Part shown: positions 46,201 to 56,963 of the stretch, piece after piece
Layout: the number at the start of each line of letters is the position of its first letter
Numbering within the stretch: the stretch's first letter is position 1
From: Apostichopus californicus
Taxonomy: Eukaryota > Echinodermata > Holothuroidea > Aspidochirotida > Stichopodidae
DNA: 64,000 nt
Direction of reading: 5' to 3'
Assembly: GCA_020650975.1 (NCBI GenBank)
Contig: JAIPMN010000821.1
Coordinates: 1 to 64,000 of the forward strand
Position numbers and translations under genes: made by a program
The notes under the pieces: generated by a model
Told to the model about the DNA's origin: nothing
Database searches by the model: none
The model's input: only the letters and a program-made list of their open reading frames with translations

Positions 46201-49200
46201 AATTAAAGTTTTGCCAGCTATATGCCCCATACTTACCCAACAGGTATGTTGTGAAATGACTTGTTTGAATAACCTTGTTTTCAGTTTGTATCTTTGTTCT
46301 CAATTACCGGTGTACTTTTAACCGATAAGTCTGATAAACTTTACAGCAAAGACTATTGACATTGAGTCTGGAGATAACACCAAAATTTATTGTCTTTTGT
46401 TCTTTGCAAAACCAAAGCAAACAGACATTAACATGACACCATCTTTATGTGGTTTCCTTCTGGAACTACATTGTTGTCTGGAACTACATTTTTGTAGAAA
46501 ACGTTCAACAGAAACTCAAAAAAAAAAAAAAAAAAAAAATATATGTATGTTGCCATTGTCATTCCCAGATTTATCTCTGAATGCAATTTTAGCATGTGAG
46601 ATACCTTTATATGTTGTTCTAATTGCTTTTTGTGTGCTCTTTACAAATAATGGCATAATACTATTAAATTAATACGAAATAGCACCCCCCCCCACAAAAA
46701 AACACAAAAAAATTCCAGCAACATCCCCTAATTTGTATTACATAAGTCCTATTCTTGCAGTATGGAGAGTTTAAAGGTATGCTGTATTGGCCCCGAATAT
46801 GCTAGATATTCAAATATGGTCACCTTTGGTCAAAATTCTTAAACTGTTTTTATTACAACCTTTGAGGCAATTTTCCTCACTGGGACATTCAGTCATCTTG
46901 TGTGTTCCTTAAAAATGTCTGAGAACAATTTGGAGAGTAAAGACCTCCAGGAAAGGACTTTTTGAAAACTTCTAGCCATTATAGCGTGCTATAATTTGGG
47001 GCCTATACTGACTACCTTTTAATTCAAACATGAGGTAAACATCGTATTTGGTTGCTCCGTTTAGAGATTAAAATGATAACAGGATAAGGGCTTTGAAATA
47101 CGACAATAAGTTGATGTGGTCATTCTATCTAGGATCTTAAACCTGCAGACACTCAATATCATCTTGACATCTTAGAAAGTCCTTGACAACAAACTCCATG
47201 ACGACCAACAGTGAAGGCTGTTTAGAACAATACATTTCTTTCCTGGAGAAACAAAATCGGATCATTATATAGTAGTGGAATGTATAGAAGGAGTGATGTA
47301 AAAAAAAAAAAACGATTCAAATGGTTCCAAGGTGTGATTTTGGTGAATTGTCCTTTACGAAATTTTGTAAGTTAATTCTTATGGAATGTTTGATGCAATG
47401 TGATGTCGAAAGCTCATAAATATTTAGCTGAGTTAGCTTGGCTGACCAGTCAAGGTTAATTTTAAAAATACAGAAGTTGGTAGTTGAAAGGTTTCATCTC
47501 TTCCTATTTGATCCTTGTATGTGGTTAATTAATATTGAAATGTGAAAGGTTTATAATTAATATCGAAATGTGAAAGGTTAATTTATATCGAAATGTGAAA
47601 GGTTAATTAATATCGAAATGTGAAAGGTTAATTAATATCAAAAATGTGAAAGGATAGAATTTGAATCTTTCTATTGCTCATTCAGTTGGCTCGATTAGGA
47701 TGTAGAAGTTTGATCATATGCTACCTTACTCTCAGTAAATACTTTGTTAGGTTTTGTAAAATTGTAAACCAAAATGCAAAGAGGTATCACAAACTATGAA
47801 GTTGAACCACCAAGAAGAAATAAACTGTTTCCATCTGTGTGTTTCATTGAAGCTGTATGTTTATGCATTTCCTTTATTTTACTCATTCTGTACTTTCCTT
47901 CGCATTTCAGATGCATTCCGTGGAAGGTGGTCTAACCCAGCAGTGGCCAACAACATCAACGCTGTAACACACAGACTTCAGTGGTGGAAGTTCAAGGATA
48001 ATAATCTGCCAGATATAAGCAATGGTAAAGCAAATTTAACCTGGAGAATGTATCACTTTCCTGTCCTTACCTGTCTCCTCACAACTGGTACACTCTTGAT
48101 CACGTGTGCGTGAATGTGCTAACAGTAATGAAAAGGCAAAGGCAAGCCACCATCACTACCCCTATGTGATATAGATGCTGAAGATCCCCATTGTAACATG
48201 GTTCCCTCACACATTCTAGTCTACTGCCCTCCTTTTCTATTCTACCAATATAACTGTTCGGTTACCATGGCAACTCATACCCAGCCCAACTATATTGTTG
48301 AGGCATCTTGTTCAATTTCATTAATGAAACTGAATCAAACAAAACAAGCACATGAGTGGATTTTAGATTTGCGCCTTTTGTATTGTATGTATGTATGTAT
48401 GTATGTATGTATTTTAGATCCTCCTGCAAGCAGGAACTCGCAAAGAAGCCATCATTAGCTTATCAAAGCCACAAGCTGACCGAAGTCAGTCTCTTAGATA
48501 AAAATGTGAACGTCTTAAACATTTGTGTTAATTTCTATTTGTATACAGCTAGAGCTAACATCCTCGTCCCTTGCTGTAAGCTCTATTCTGATGCCAGTTG
48601 CGACATATCTCCGGATCAGAAATTTGTGGTGACCTTTGTCCCTTACAGTTTCCCCGATCAGTTTGTGGTGGCGGGATACTCCTTGGAACAATGCAACTTT
48701 GGAAGTGTCCTCTTCTCCAAGAAATTTGGTAAGTCGGGGAGAGATGGCAAAGGCAAAAACAAGAGAAAAAAGTCTACTTATTTTAAAATTTGCCGTGAGA
48801 TTTCAAACCATTTTAAGAAAACAAATCACCAACTAACTAAGGTCCACAAACAATGCAGATTTAAACTTTCAACAGGCATGAGCTTTTTCTGGGAATTCGC
48901 CGAATATCCTTGCTTTCTTTTCTTACACTGAGATTTACACCTCTCAATTTCCGTGAATTTCTAACAACAGCGTTGTATCATTTGATCCGTCTTTCGCATG
49001 TTTTTCATTACCTATGGATATCCAACCTGCAGGGGGACAAAAACTGTTATCCTAACACATTGTAGCATACGCAAACTGGAGCCTATACCGCAATTTTTGT
49101 AAAGTTCCGTGATTTTTTATTTACCCCAGGCTCATCCCTGCTTCAAGCAGGAAGATATTTACTGTGATAAAAACAGGAGGAAAAAAGTAGGGAAAATCTC

Positions 49201-52200
49201 CTCTTTTTACTGCCATCTTCAGTTACCTTTAATAGCTGATCAGAGTAACCTAATCAAAGTTTAATTTTGAATGTTTCTAATTAGAGAATCACTCTGTTTA
49301 AAACCCTGTCTTGTATTGCATAGCACAATGGGCAATTGCTAGAGAAATTGCAAAGATGGTTCTCATGTGATTATCAGATCATTGAAGTATTTTTTTTTTT
49401 AAAGATTACTGAAATTGTTGTGAATGTCTCTGGCAACAAGCAGATAAAAGGCTATGACATGTGAGAATGCCATCACTATGGCAACTGAGCAGCAAAATGT
49501 CTGCTAAAAAGCATCTATGAAATGTACAGAATATTTTGCCATTGATAACATAAAATATGGATGTATTCTTATCAATGTATAAAATTCTACGAGAAATTGA
49601 CCAGTAGGTTGTAAAAAGAAAGTAAAGCTCTTGCAGAATGTGTCAGAAATGGACATCACAGATACCCCTCCCCCCCCCCCTCTTGCCGCTCCCCTTCACC
49701 ATTGCATCAACTATATCAGTTTCCTGGAGTACAGAACTGTCTCTGGCAAAAAAGAATAAGTTACTTTCAAACAATGGTTAATGAAATATTGAGATGAAAA
49801 TTCCAGAATTTTATTGTAGAATATTTGCAAAAGTGCCTGCCACCACAATATTTGTTTTCAATAAGCAGTTGTACTCGCAGTTTCTCATTCTCAACGGATC
49901 AAATTTTGGATGAATGCAGGATCAAGCCGTCATGATGAATCGACTTCGTAATAAACCAGTGAGCTTATCAGGTTCATAAATGAATTTTGAGAGATTGATT
50001 TTTCCTCTTCTTTTTCAGGTGCCGATGCAATCACCTTGAGCATATCACCGTCATGTGATAACCTATTGGTTGGCGTGGCAACAGGCCAGTACAGATGTCC
50101 AGCTATTGCAGCAGTAAGTCTGGTGACATACTATACCTCAAGGATGACTTTTATCAGGATTATAGTCTTGATATCGTAGTCCAAGAAAATAATAATAATA
50201 ATAATGGATATTAATAATGGATTTATAATGCACCGGTATCCGTCAAAAAAGACGCTCATGGCGCAGTGACACAAACAGTGCGACAGCCAAACAATAAACA
50301 GCAAACATAATACAAGACAAATATGCAAGCAAATCGCAAAAATGGGCAAGCAAAACTGGGCAACAGTGAAAAAATAATTACACAGTTTTCATCAGATGAG
50401 TGTTGAGAGAGTGTTTAAAAGAAGCAAGAGGTGGACTGTGTTTAACATGTTCTGGAAGGCTGTTCCACAGAGAAGGGGCAGCAGCAAGAGCTCGTTTGCC
50501 CCATGATCGATTTGAGCGATTTTCACACAGAAGTAATTTATTGTGTGATGTCATGAAACTTGCGACTTGCGTGATATGGTTATATGAAAATAAATATTTT
50601 AAAATAATTGGTCTTTTATCGGGATCCAGTATAATTCTCTCAGAATATGTGTGACATATTCTCTTGGCTTGGAACGGGTGACAATTCGTGCATTAATGTT
50701 CTGCAGTCGTGCAAGACGGTTGATTTGTATTTCTGGTAGACCGTAAGGAGAGCATTTCCCATGTCAAGGCGTGATGTGACGTATGCATGCACTATACTAG
50801 TTGTTCTGTAGCATTCTGTGTAAGGTATTTCCTAATAAGACCAAGGTTGCGAAGATGAAATGCAGCATTTCGAGATATTAAGGTAGAAAAGAGGAAAGAT
50901 TCTCAAGTGCTAGTATGGTTTCCATAGTTATTCCGAGTTTCGGGATATTCAACTGTAGATTACATTATGAAAATCCCTGGAATGCTCCTGTTAAGACTGA
51001 ATCGAGAGGACAATCAATGCTAACCCTACTTGTACTCTTCTTCCTCTTCCAACAGCCAATGGTAATGATCTGTTCCCTGACTGACCCAACTGCTCTGGCA
51101 GGTACCATCAAGACCATACAAGTCGTAAACCACCCCTCAGAGGAACAAGGGAGGCACTCCACTGGACTAAACATCGCCAAATGGGTGCCGACTCTGGGCG
51201 CTGGATTCGTCTACGGCACAGACAAAGGGGATTTGAGGATATGTAGGCCAAGGTATGACTTGAAGAAATTCAAACAGGTTTTACCAAAAAATCTTGACTT
51301 CCGTGCCAGATGAAAATTTTTTTTTTTGGGGTGGGGGGGGATACGCAAGAAAGCATCAAATGCTGCTGCAATGATCACCGCTTAGTCTGAGCATTGCTTG
51401 ACATATAAATTTCTGTGTGACTTTGAACATTATTCAATATGCATAAAATGTGATTAAAAACAAGTGTCTGTGTTTTAATTTAACACCCAGATTTGAAGTA
51501 TCCCGATTTAAACCATCAAGAGGAATTACTCCGTCGTCCAGATGTCTCGGAAGATCAGGTCGAGACAGGTTGTCATTCAGGTCCGGTATCCTCCGTCAGA
51601 GAGGCCAGTCGACCCAGACGAGGAGAAGGACTCATTCGGCAGGTACCCAGACCGACCTCACCAGTCGCTTTGTCAGACGGCGTCTCAACCCTCCCACCTC
51701 TTCACCGGTGGTCGGCTCACGGTTGGCGATCAACATGATGGACATATTCAACAGTCCTAATCAGTCCACTTCTGACACCAGCGAAGGTGCACGATCAAGT
51801 GGTGGCACGGTAGCATCAAGCAATCAGTCTGAACAAGTGCATCCCACTTCTGTGACCAGTCTTGTCCTTGGAAGCAGTGACACCTCGACAGAATCACTTC
51901 CGGGATCATCGACATTCGCTACCGGTCATATCCCTGCCAGTACTACTAGCTCCAGCAGCGTCGCTTCGTCTTTGCAACCAGCTAGTTCAGACTCCTCCCT
52001 GCGACCAATGTCCAGTTTATCTGCCCATTCTCGGTCATCTGATACACCTAGCACGTCTGACGATAACCGTAGAACATTAGCTTTATCTTCACCACTTGAG
52101 CCACAAATTGCCAGTATTGTAAGTGAAAATGTTAACCAAGATAGAAACAGTACACTTGATAACCCTTCATCATCTATGTCATCCCTGATGCCCGATGTGT

Positions 52201-52496
52201 CGAGCATTCCTCGATCCGTCAGCGAAGAAAATCATACCGACGGTGACAATGAAGCAGGGAGAACGCTGCCCTCAGATACAGTTGAAACCAGCAGGAGAGA
52301 TGTTAACCGAGACCAATCTATTTCTAGAAGTTCTCAAGTTGGATTGAATGGAGCCATGATATCCCTTTCTGGAATGACATCTGATTATTTACATCCCACT
52401 TCTGCCACCATTGTGACTTCAGAAGATGATTCTATTACAGCGAGTAGTTCAAGCGAGGTACAGACTTCTTCAGACAATTCTTACCAAAATGAATAG
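35256..52496 (+). CDS. AMBRA1: AMBRA1, activating molecule in BECN1-regulated autophagy (12 coding exons)
   Basis: Twelve coding exons join in one frame (3480 nt, 1159 residues plus stop; human about 1300). Residues 54-221 match the N-terminal WD repeats of AMBRA1 (STFMIVFS, ASGCLGGQVRVWDL, LLWDWS, RFDHHGHHLLTGI). Residues 222-610 are Ser/Pro/Arg-rich and disordered. Residues 630-824 match the C-terminal WD part (HRLQWWKF, LYSDASCDIS, FVYGTDKGDLRICRP), which in human AMBRA1 folds together with the N-terminal repeats into one propeller that binds DDB1. The C-terminal exon is disordered and carries two TQT motifs for dynein light chain. Family role: substrate receptor of CUL4-DDB1 (for example for D cyclins) and regulator of Beclin 1-dependent autophagy, in the cytoplasm. 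Exon 1 and the exon 5 acceptor are the least certain parts. Confidence 0.95.
37152..37177 (+). repeat. 26-bp direct repeat flanking the inverted AMBRA1 copy (left)
   Basis: TTTTGTGGTCAAGTTCTGCT and the next six bases occur here and again at 38494-38519 with one mismatch, just outside the two ends of the inverted copy. This looks like a duplication made at the insertion point. Confidence 0.75.
37178..38493 (-). pseudogene. Inverted partial copy of AMBRA1 exons 5-6 inside AMBRA1 intron 1
   Basis: Read on the minus strand, 38457-38222 matches 41617-41836 (end of intron 4 and start of exon 5), 37849-37600 matches 42093-42360 (exon 5), and 37598-37225 matches 43394-43745 (end of exon 6 and start of intron 6). 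Intronic sequence is included, so the copy arose from DNA and is not a retrocopy. It has lost the part from 42361 to 43393, carries an unrelated AT-rich two-copy insert (about 37860-38220) and has frame breaks in the second block. A 93-codon stretch from MEDDVP is still open. It lies antisense to its own parent gene, which makes an AMBRA1 product unlikely. Confidence 0.9.
38494..38519 (+). repeat. 26-bp direct repeat flanking the inverted AMBRA1 copy (right)
   Basis: Partner of the repeat at 37152-37177, 25 of 26 bases identical. A (TA)n run at 38471-38492 sits next to it. Confidence 0.75.
38853..39095 (+). CDS. AMBRA1: AMBRA1 exon 2 (WD repeats)
   Basis: 81 codons, phase 0-0, with acceptor TTTGCAG and donor GTAAGG. 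LRSTFMIVFSHDGSLLASSHGNHKI, GHPRSVWCLNFHPSS and LASGCLGGQVRVWDL align without gaps to the first WD repeats of AMBRA1. Confidence 0.93.
39541..39800 (+). mobile_element. tRNA-derived SINE (second family) in AMBRA1 intron 2
   Basis: Starts with an A box (TGGCTGAGTGGATAAAGG) and has a perfect T arm (CGGGG, loop TTCGAAT, CCCCG). It is followed by about 150 bp of body and an (ATT)-rich tail near 39760-39800. The acceptor stem does not pair, so it is a SINE and not a functional tRNA gene. Confidence 0.65.
40077..40249 (+). CDS. AMBRA1: AMBRA1 exon 3 (WD repeats)
   Basis: 173 nt, phase 0 to 2. SLSFHPYERLLAIATGNEVLLWDWS is the AMBRA1 repeat that contains FWDWS in human. The donor is followed directly by an (AAT)n run. 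Confidence 0.92.
41371..41460 (+). CDS. AMBRA1: AMBRA1 exon 4
   Basis: 90 nt, phase 2-2. RLIRFDHHGHHLLTGITNPT corresponds to human [20 protein letters not shown]. It ends at AG|GTATGA. Confidence 0.9.
41678..42651 (+). CDS. AMBRA1: AMBRA1 exon 5 (disordered region)
   Basis: 974 nt, phase 2 to 1. Ser, Pro, Asp and Glu rich; FPIDMEDD near its start parallels human EIPIDG. The acceptor at 41676-41677 is the one that keeps frame with exon 4. The better-looking acceptor 13 nt later (41689-41690) breaks it. The donor is G|GTAAGG. Parts of this exon are copied, inverted, into intron 1. Confidence 0.85.
43316..43472 (+). CDS. AMBRA1: AMBRA1 exon 6
   Basis: 157 nt, phase 1 to 2, with acceptor TTTCAG and donor AG|GTAACA. 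The product is Arg/Gly/Ser-rich (SRFGFARTAIR at the end). The frame used is not the longest open one; it is fixed by the splice phases on both sides and by the matching copy in intron 1. Confidence 0.82.
43930..44275 (+). repeat. Pyrimidine-rich tract with assembly gap
   Basis: TCCCTCCC-type low complexity on both sides of N at 44132-44232, in AMBRA1 intron 6. Long frames through the gap are artefacts. Confidence 0.9.
44809..45245 (+). repeat. Degenerate tandem repeat around CATAGTGTCCTTCA
   Basis: Six or so copies of GTTGCTGCCATAGTGTCCTT with intervening GTTGA and ACAGAATTTAG segments, spacing about 60-75 bp, strongly diverged. AMBRA1 intron 6. Confidence 0.65.
45689..45780 (+). CDS. AMBRA1: AMBRA1 exon 7
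   Basis: 92 nt, phase 2 to 1. It encodes RRSGHRRHAEDDSPTFP and YRTLINQALAG, the stretch that leads to the C-terminal WD part (compare human SSVNRVLAG). Confidence 0.85.
45886..46268 (+). repeat. Duplicated segment, spacing 244 bp
   Basis: 45886-46025 recurs at 46130-46268 (TTTGCCATCT to GTATGTTGTGA), about 90% identical. AMBRA1 intron 7. Confidence 0.85.
47524..47655 (+). repeat. Minisatellite, unit about 25 bp, 5 copies
   Basis: TTAATTAATATCGAAATGTG plus AAAGG repeated with small length changes. AMBRA1 intron 7. Confidence 0.9.
47911..48024 (+). CDS. AMBRA1: AMBRA1 exon 8 (C-terminal WD part)
   Basis: 114 nt, phase 1-1. AVANNINAVTHRLQWWKF and LPDISN match human AVASNIANTTYRLQWWDF and LPEISN. 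Confidence 0.93.
48385..48514 (-). mobile_element. 5'-truncated copy of the same SINE in AMBRA1 intron 8
   Basis: Reverse complement of the 3' half of the 18902-19140 SINE, from GACGTT through GACTTCGGTCAGCTTG and CTGCTTGCAGGAGGATCTA to a (TACA)n tail, antisense to AMBRA1. It ends about 34 nt before AMBRA1 exon 9. Confidence 0.8.
48549..48728 (+). CDS. AMBRA1: AMBRA1 exon 9 (C-terminal WD part)
   Basis: 180 nt, phase 1-1. CKLYSDASCDISPDQKFVV, PDQFVVAGYSL and LFSKKFG match human CKIYNDASCDIS, ILAVYSL and LYTKRFG. A SINE fragment ends about 34 nt before the exon. Confidence 0.93.
50019..50113 (+). CDS. AMBRA1: AMBRA1 exon 10 (C-terminal WD part)
   Basis: 95 nt, phase 1 to 0. ADAITLSISPSCDNLLVGVAT corresponds to human [20 protein letters not shown]. 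Confidence 0.92.
50188..50915 (+). mobile_element. Interspersed repeat with (AAT)n end, AMBRA1 intron 10
   Basis: Begins with (AAT)n and TTATAATGCACCGG, then ACGCTCATGGCGCA and a long body with a degenerate reading frame (TVFNMFWKAV). A related, shorter copy lies at 13375-13550 (CACCGGTGCTTATATAGCGC). Non-autonomous retroelement is the best guess; the exact right end is uncertain. Confidence 0.5.
51056..51252 (+). CDS. AMBRA1: AMBRA1 exon 11 (C-terminal WD part)
   Basis: 197 nt, phase 0 to 2. NIAKWVPTLGAGFVYGTDKG and LRICRP match human SARWLPEPGLGLAYGTNKG and VICRP. The acceptor is CAACAG. Confidence 0.93.
51491..52496 (+). CDS. AMBRA1: AMBRA1 exon 12 (disordered C-terminus, TQT motifs) and stop
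   Basis: 1006 nt, entered in phase 2 (acceptor CCCAG), with a TAG stop. Ser/Thr-rich tail. Near its start STQT and GTQT lie 11 residues apart, like the TQT pair of human AMBRA1 that binds dynein light chain. The remainder has no folded domain that I recognise. Confidence 0.9.
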
Positions 52497-55400
52497 AATC
52501 TACTTTCAATGGTGTTTTCATATTGATTTAAACATAGCCTTGATATCCCTCATCTGAAATCCTAAGTGAATATCGATGTCCAACTTCTGCCACCATCGTT
52601 ACTGATTCAGCAGTTTCTGTTGCATAAATGTTTATCAAGAATTGGCGTGAACGCATCGCCAAGCCGAGTCTGATTAAGCTAAGTTGGATGAAATGTTACA
52701 ATGGTATCCCCTGAAATGATACATACTTTTGCAGTCATTGTGATTTCTTCTGCAGAGACCTGGAAGTAGGTCAAGTTCAAATTTATTTCTCATATGGCAT
52801 ACAAAACTGAGTTACAAGTAGTAATTAATTAAAAAATGAGGAATAATGACATGTGATGGACACTAGAAAAACAATGCAGTTTATCAAAGCTAGTGACTAG
52901 TTGATGTGGAAAAACAAGAAAAAATAGGTTTGTATTTGATAACAAAACAAATATATAAGTTGGGATATAAAGACTAAACAATTCTTGCCAAAGTGAAAAG
53001 ATTTGAAGGAGATGAAAGCAGACACAATTTTACATTGTATGAACCGGACAAAAGTTAACTCTAAACCTTTTTTCCCTTCTTTTTTTTCTTTGGGGGTGGG
53101 GGGTGGAGGTGTAGGAAGGTCTTGAAAGTAATAAATTCAATTGTTTTGCTGTCATGTCGTTGTCAAATTTACTACACGCTTTTCTCTTATAAAAAGAACA
53201 ATTTGGAAATTTTCTTACTTAACTCAAAACTTATAAATATCTCAATTTTAACCACTGTTCAAGTATTATCATGGAATTATGGCATCAAAACTTTAAAAGA
53301 AAAAATATAGTTATTTTCAATTAAAGAAACTTCAAAGTATTGTTATCATCCAATGTATTAAAAGATTTCATAGCTGTGTCTCATGGTGTAAGCGTTAGGG
53401 TTGGGGGTGGGGGGAGGGGAGGTAATACCGATCATAGCAAACAACATTACTATTATAACATATTTTACTGATTAATTTTGAATTATGTGTCCTTGAAAGT
53501 TACACAAGCAGTATATATAGTTCAGGATTGTTGTTTAAGTTTCAAAGCCAGTTTGCTTTTTGTAGTTATATTTGACAAAGATCGTCTTATTTTTGCTTTA
53601 TTTCACTGGTGTATTACGCATTGAAAGGCTTTATCTGTTTATTTAGCTGATTTCCAGTATTGTTGGTAAAAAGCATGTTGAGATACCAGCAGTTTTCAGT
53701 GTAACACAATAGTGAGGAATTTGGATTTTGCATAAGAGGAAAATATTCTTTTTTACCCGGTAATTTCATTTGAATTGAAATTTTTTTTAAGAACTTATCA
53801 AAACAAAAGTGCTTTCAAAGAAAATGAACAGAAAAACAGTAAATTTATTGGCGTAAGGGAAATGTTTATAGAAAAAGAAGAAGTAAATTCTTTAACTGAT
53901 AGACTGAAAATTCAGTCTAATAGATGTGTTTTCAATCTAAATGATTTGGAGTTAGTAACCAATCTAATAAGATTGAAGAAAAATTAGATTTCTAGTAGCA
54001 AATGATTCTTGGGAAGTAGAAATGTTTGTCAAAGCCAAAGAATAATCTTGTAATTAGCAATATTTGTGTGAATTTTTGTATAAAATTGATGTGAGACTTA
54101 TGTATCTGTTCATGATTTCAAATGTCATTTTGTTTAACTTTGTCCTAAGTTGGTGATATCATACTCCACTCCACATGTCATGTTTTTTTGATCCACCAAA
54201 GTTGTATCAAGAATGGTGATGAAGTGCAACATTAATTTCCAAGAATTATCATTGAAAACAATAAAATATGTCATTTTAATTTGTAGGAAACTATAATTTT
54301 CCCGTATTGGACTTAAATCGTTAAGTAAACTCCCAAGAAGAACATTGTTATTGGACGCATACATACATTTTGAACTTAATATCTCTAAAACCATATCTAA
54401 GAAATAAAAAAATGCGTATTTGTTATTTATTCATTTGAAAAGAGATCAAAACAAGTTGGTAATGTTGTCAACACCAATGTCACATCCATCTATCTTGAGA
54501 TGCTATATATTTACTATGTAATGTTTCCATTTCGAGCCCGGGAAACTGGGCCAGAACGTAGGCCCAAAGGTCAGGAAGTCACAAACATAAAATACCAGAC
54601 CCAAAAGGGCTAACAATCACCACTGGAATGGACTTTTGAATTTGCCGGTTATCGTATGGCTCTCAGACAATTTAAATTTGTATATATATAGTGACCTTCC
54701 GAACCATCAGATCTGGTAGCATACAGCTTTTATAATGCCCATCCCAATCTAAGGATTGGACCACTTGGGTACGTTGACCTTATTTGGTTTTTGCCTTAAA
54801 CAGTTCGCACACATCCACAGAGAAAAACAACGGTATGGTAGAGCCAGCCAGGTTAAGTTTAGCAAAGCAACTAAATTTATACTAACCACTGATAGATCCA
54901 GGGTTCTCTAGGAAAAAGGGGGCACCAGAGGCAGAGGACAAATATCAGTAAATCGAGGAAATAAATCACAACTTAATCCGGATGCATAAGAAATCATCAG
55001 AAAATTGGGAGGAATACCCCAAACATGAATCTGTTAAATATTTCGGCTATGTATGTTCATTTTGAGCAAAATGATGTTTGCTCGCTACCCTTTATGTACC
55101 AAAACGATATTTAGAAGAGAGACACCAATGTACCTCTTGTTGATCCTTCCCTGCTATTAACGACATCATTGCAGTTAATGAGAGGAACATGAGTAAATTA
55201 ATGTAAGTGAATGCCCGAGAGTGAAACGTATGCTAAATGGTTCTTTTATGTATGTAACTTGGTCTGAGCACAATTTTAATTGCAGCTATTTCTTAGAAGA
55301 GAGCACTCGGGCATAGAAATCATTTAGTATTAGGGTTTCATTTTCCTCCTCATAAATGTTTTTAAAATTTGAAGTAAAGCAATTATTCAACTATTCAAAT

Positions 55401-56605
55401 TTGAAGAAAGCAAAATAAGTCTGTGTGGTATTATTAAGTTACTGGTACAAATTTGGTTTGTGATTACTGAATGCAGTGCACATGTATAGGTATGGTGGAA
55501 TAATTGTGTCTAGCACTGCAATTTGTTCCAGATGTATCATGCACTATTAAAATGGCATTAAAACCATATATATTATATCCTTGTTTCTCTTTCATTGCAA
55601 GTGCAGATAATTGTAAAAACAAAATGATTTAATTGTGAATTAACTGTTGTTTTTCAAAAAGAGAAGGCAAATGAAAGAATTCCTTGTGCAAACAAGAAAA
55701 GAGAAACTCACAAACTTTTGACTTTCTGATACATTAAGCAAATACTGAGAACAGAGTAATAGACGTAGCCAGAAACTTGGCCACAGGGGGGGGGGAGGTT
55801 TTATCCCGAAAAGTTTGGGCCATGAGCTGTTAGCACATAGCAGTACATGTATCTCAAAGTTTATTGCGAGCCTTTAAAAGAGTGCTGTATCATTCACCCC
55901 CACCCCCCACAGCCACTCCTGCCTCATCTTCCTCTACCAACACACAAATGTAATAGGTGGCTGCATTTTAGCCCCCAGAAAGTTTGGTGGGAAAAGCTAT
56001 GAAGCCCGCTATAAAATCCAAAAATTACTTCAATTGTCGAGGGAGGCACGGAATGTCCCACTTTCCATCCAAAGAAATACGAAAAGTTGTAAACTGTATA
56101 GGATAAGAATATATATTCAGTAGAGTAATTGTATACAAAATAGCAACCGGCGCACGATGCCTCAACGCTGAAGTTGCTGTCGGTAAAATTAAGGGAACTT
56201 GAATAGCGCCACCACTTTCTACGCTCCTTGGCTGAGTTTCACTACGCACTCTTCTATGCACAAACCTTTGATTTTACATTCTGTTAGTAAAACAGCGCAA
56301 CCAGAAAAGAGGTGAAGGAGGCACTTGAAATAGTGGAGTGGGAGAGGAAGGGAACAAGGAAACCGATACTTACAAGAAATTTTAAAAAATTTAGTTTTTA
56401 TTAGTGCAGCAACGTATCCATTTATTCCAGGGTCCGGGGAGCAGAGCCTTTAGAAAAGTATTTTTAAAATTTGCAGGATTTTTTTTATATATAAAGTTGG
56501 ACCAACGTTCATGATCCTTATACTTCGATAGTATAATGGGTACAAATATGTTCCACTTTGATTTCGTGTGACTCTTTCGGTGCTACTGTATGGCAGCAGT
56601 GTATG
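52497..56605. other. AMBRA1 3' flank and intergenic DNA, no gene seen
   Basis: AT-rich, short frames only. AATAAA hexamers at 53130, 54260 and 54403 are candidate AMBRA1 polyadenylation signals; I cannot choose between them. A TTCAAATTTATTTCTCATAT stretch near 52777 resembles one at 30250 and may be a repeat end. Confidence 0.5.
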
Positions 56606-56613
56606 GTACCGAG

Positions 56614-56963
56614 CAGTGGCGTAGGAAAGTACTTTTGAGTGGGGGGCTGAAGACTGATGGCCGGCCTGGGGGAGGGGTCTTTTTTTTGGAATTTTTTTGC
56701 ATTTCCAGGTGGCCTCAGATGCAATTTGGTGCAATATAGCACACTTCAACACCCACTCCATTTTGTAAATAATTTTGCATTTTCACCTGGCCTTAGATGC
56801 AAATTGGTGCTCCAAATGAGATTTTTTTCTCATTTGGAAATGAAAAAGGGGTTTTCTGACTTGCGGAGCGGGGGGGGGGGGCGGAATGATACTTCCGCCC
56901 CACCATATTTTTCACTGGGGGGGGGGCTGGCGCCCCCCAGCCCCACCGGTTCCTACGCCCTTG
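56614..56963 (+). mobile_element. hAT-type MITE with perfect 8-bp target duplication
   Basis: 350 bp, ends CAGTGGCGTAGG and (reverse) CAAGGGCGTAGG, flanked on both sides by GTACCGAG (56606-56613 and 56964-56971). CAG ends and an 8-bp duplication are typical of hAT. Inside, a stretch with GGCC and AGATGCAAATTGGTGC occurs twice about 81 bp apart, and the 3' part is a G-rich/C-rich inverted stretch. Confidence 0.85.

Noticed and set aside
51493-52207. Several overlapping frames in AMBRA1 exon 12
   Set aside because: The exon continues in one frame from exon 11 to the TAG at 52496; the others are shadows.
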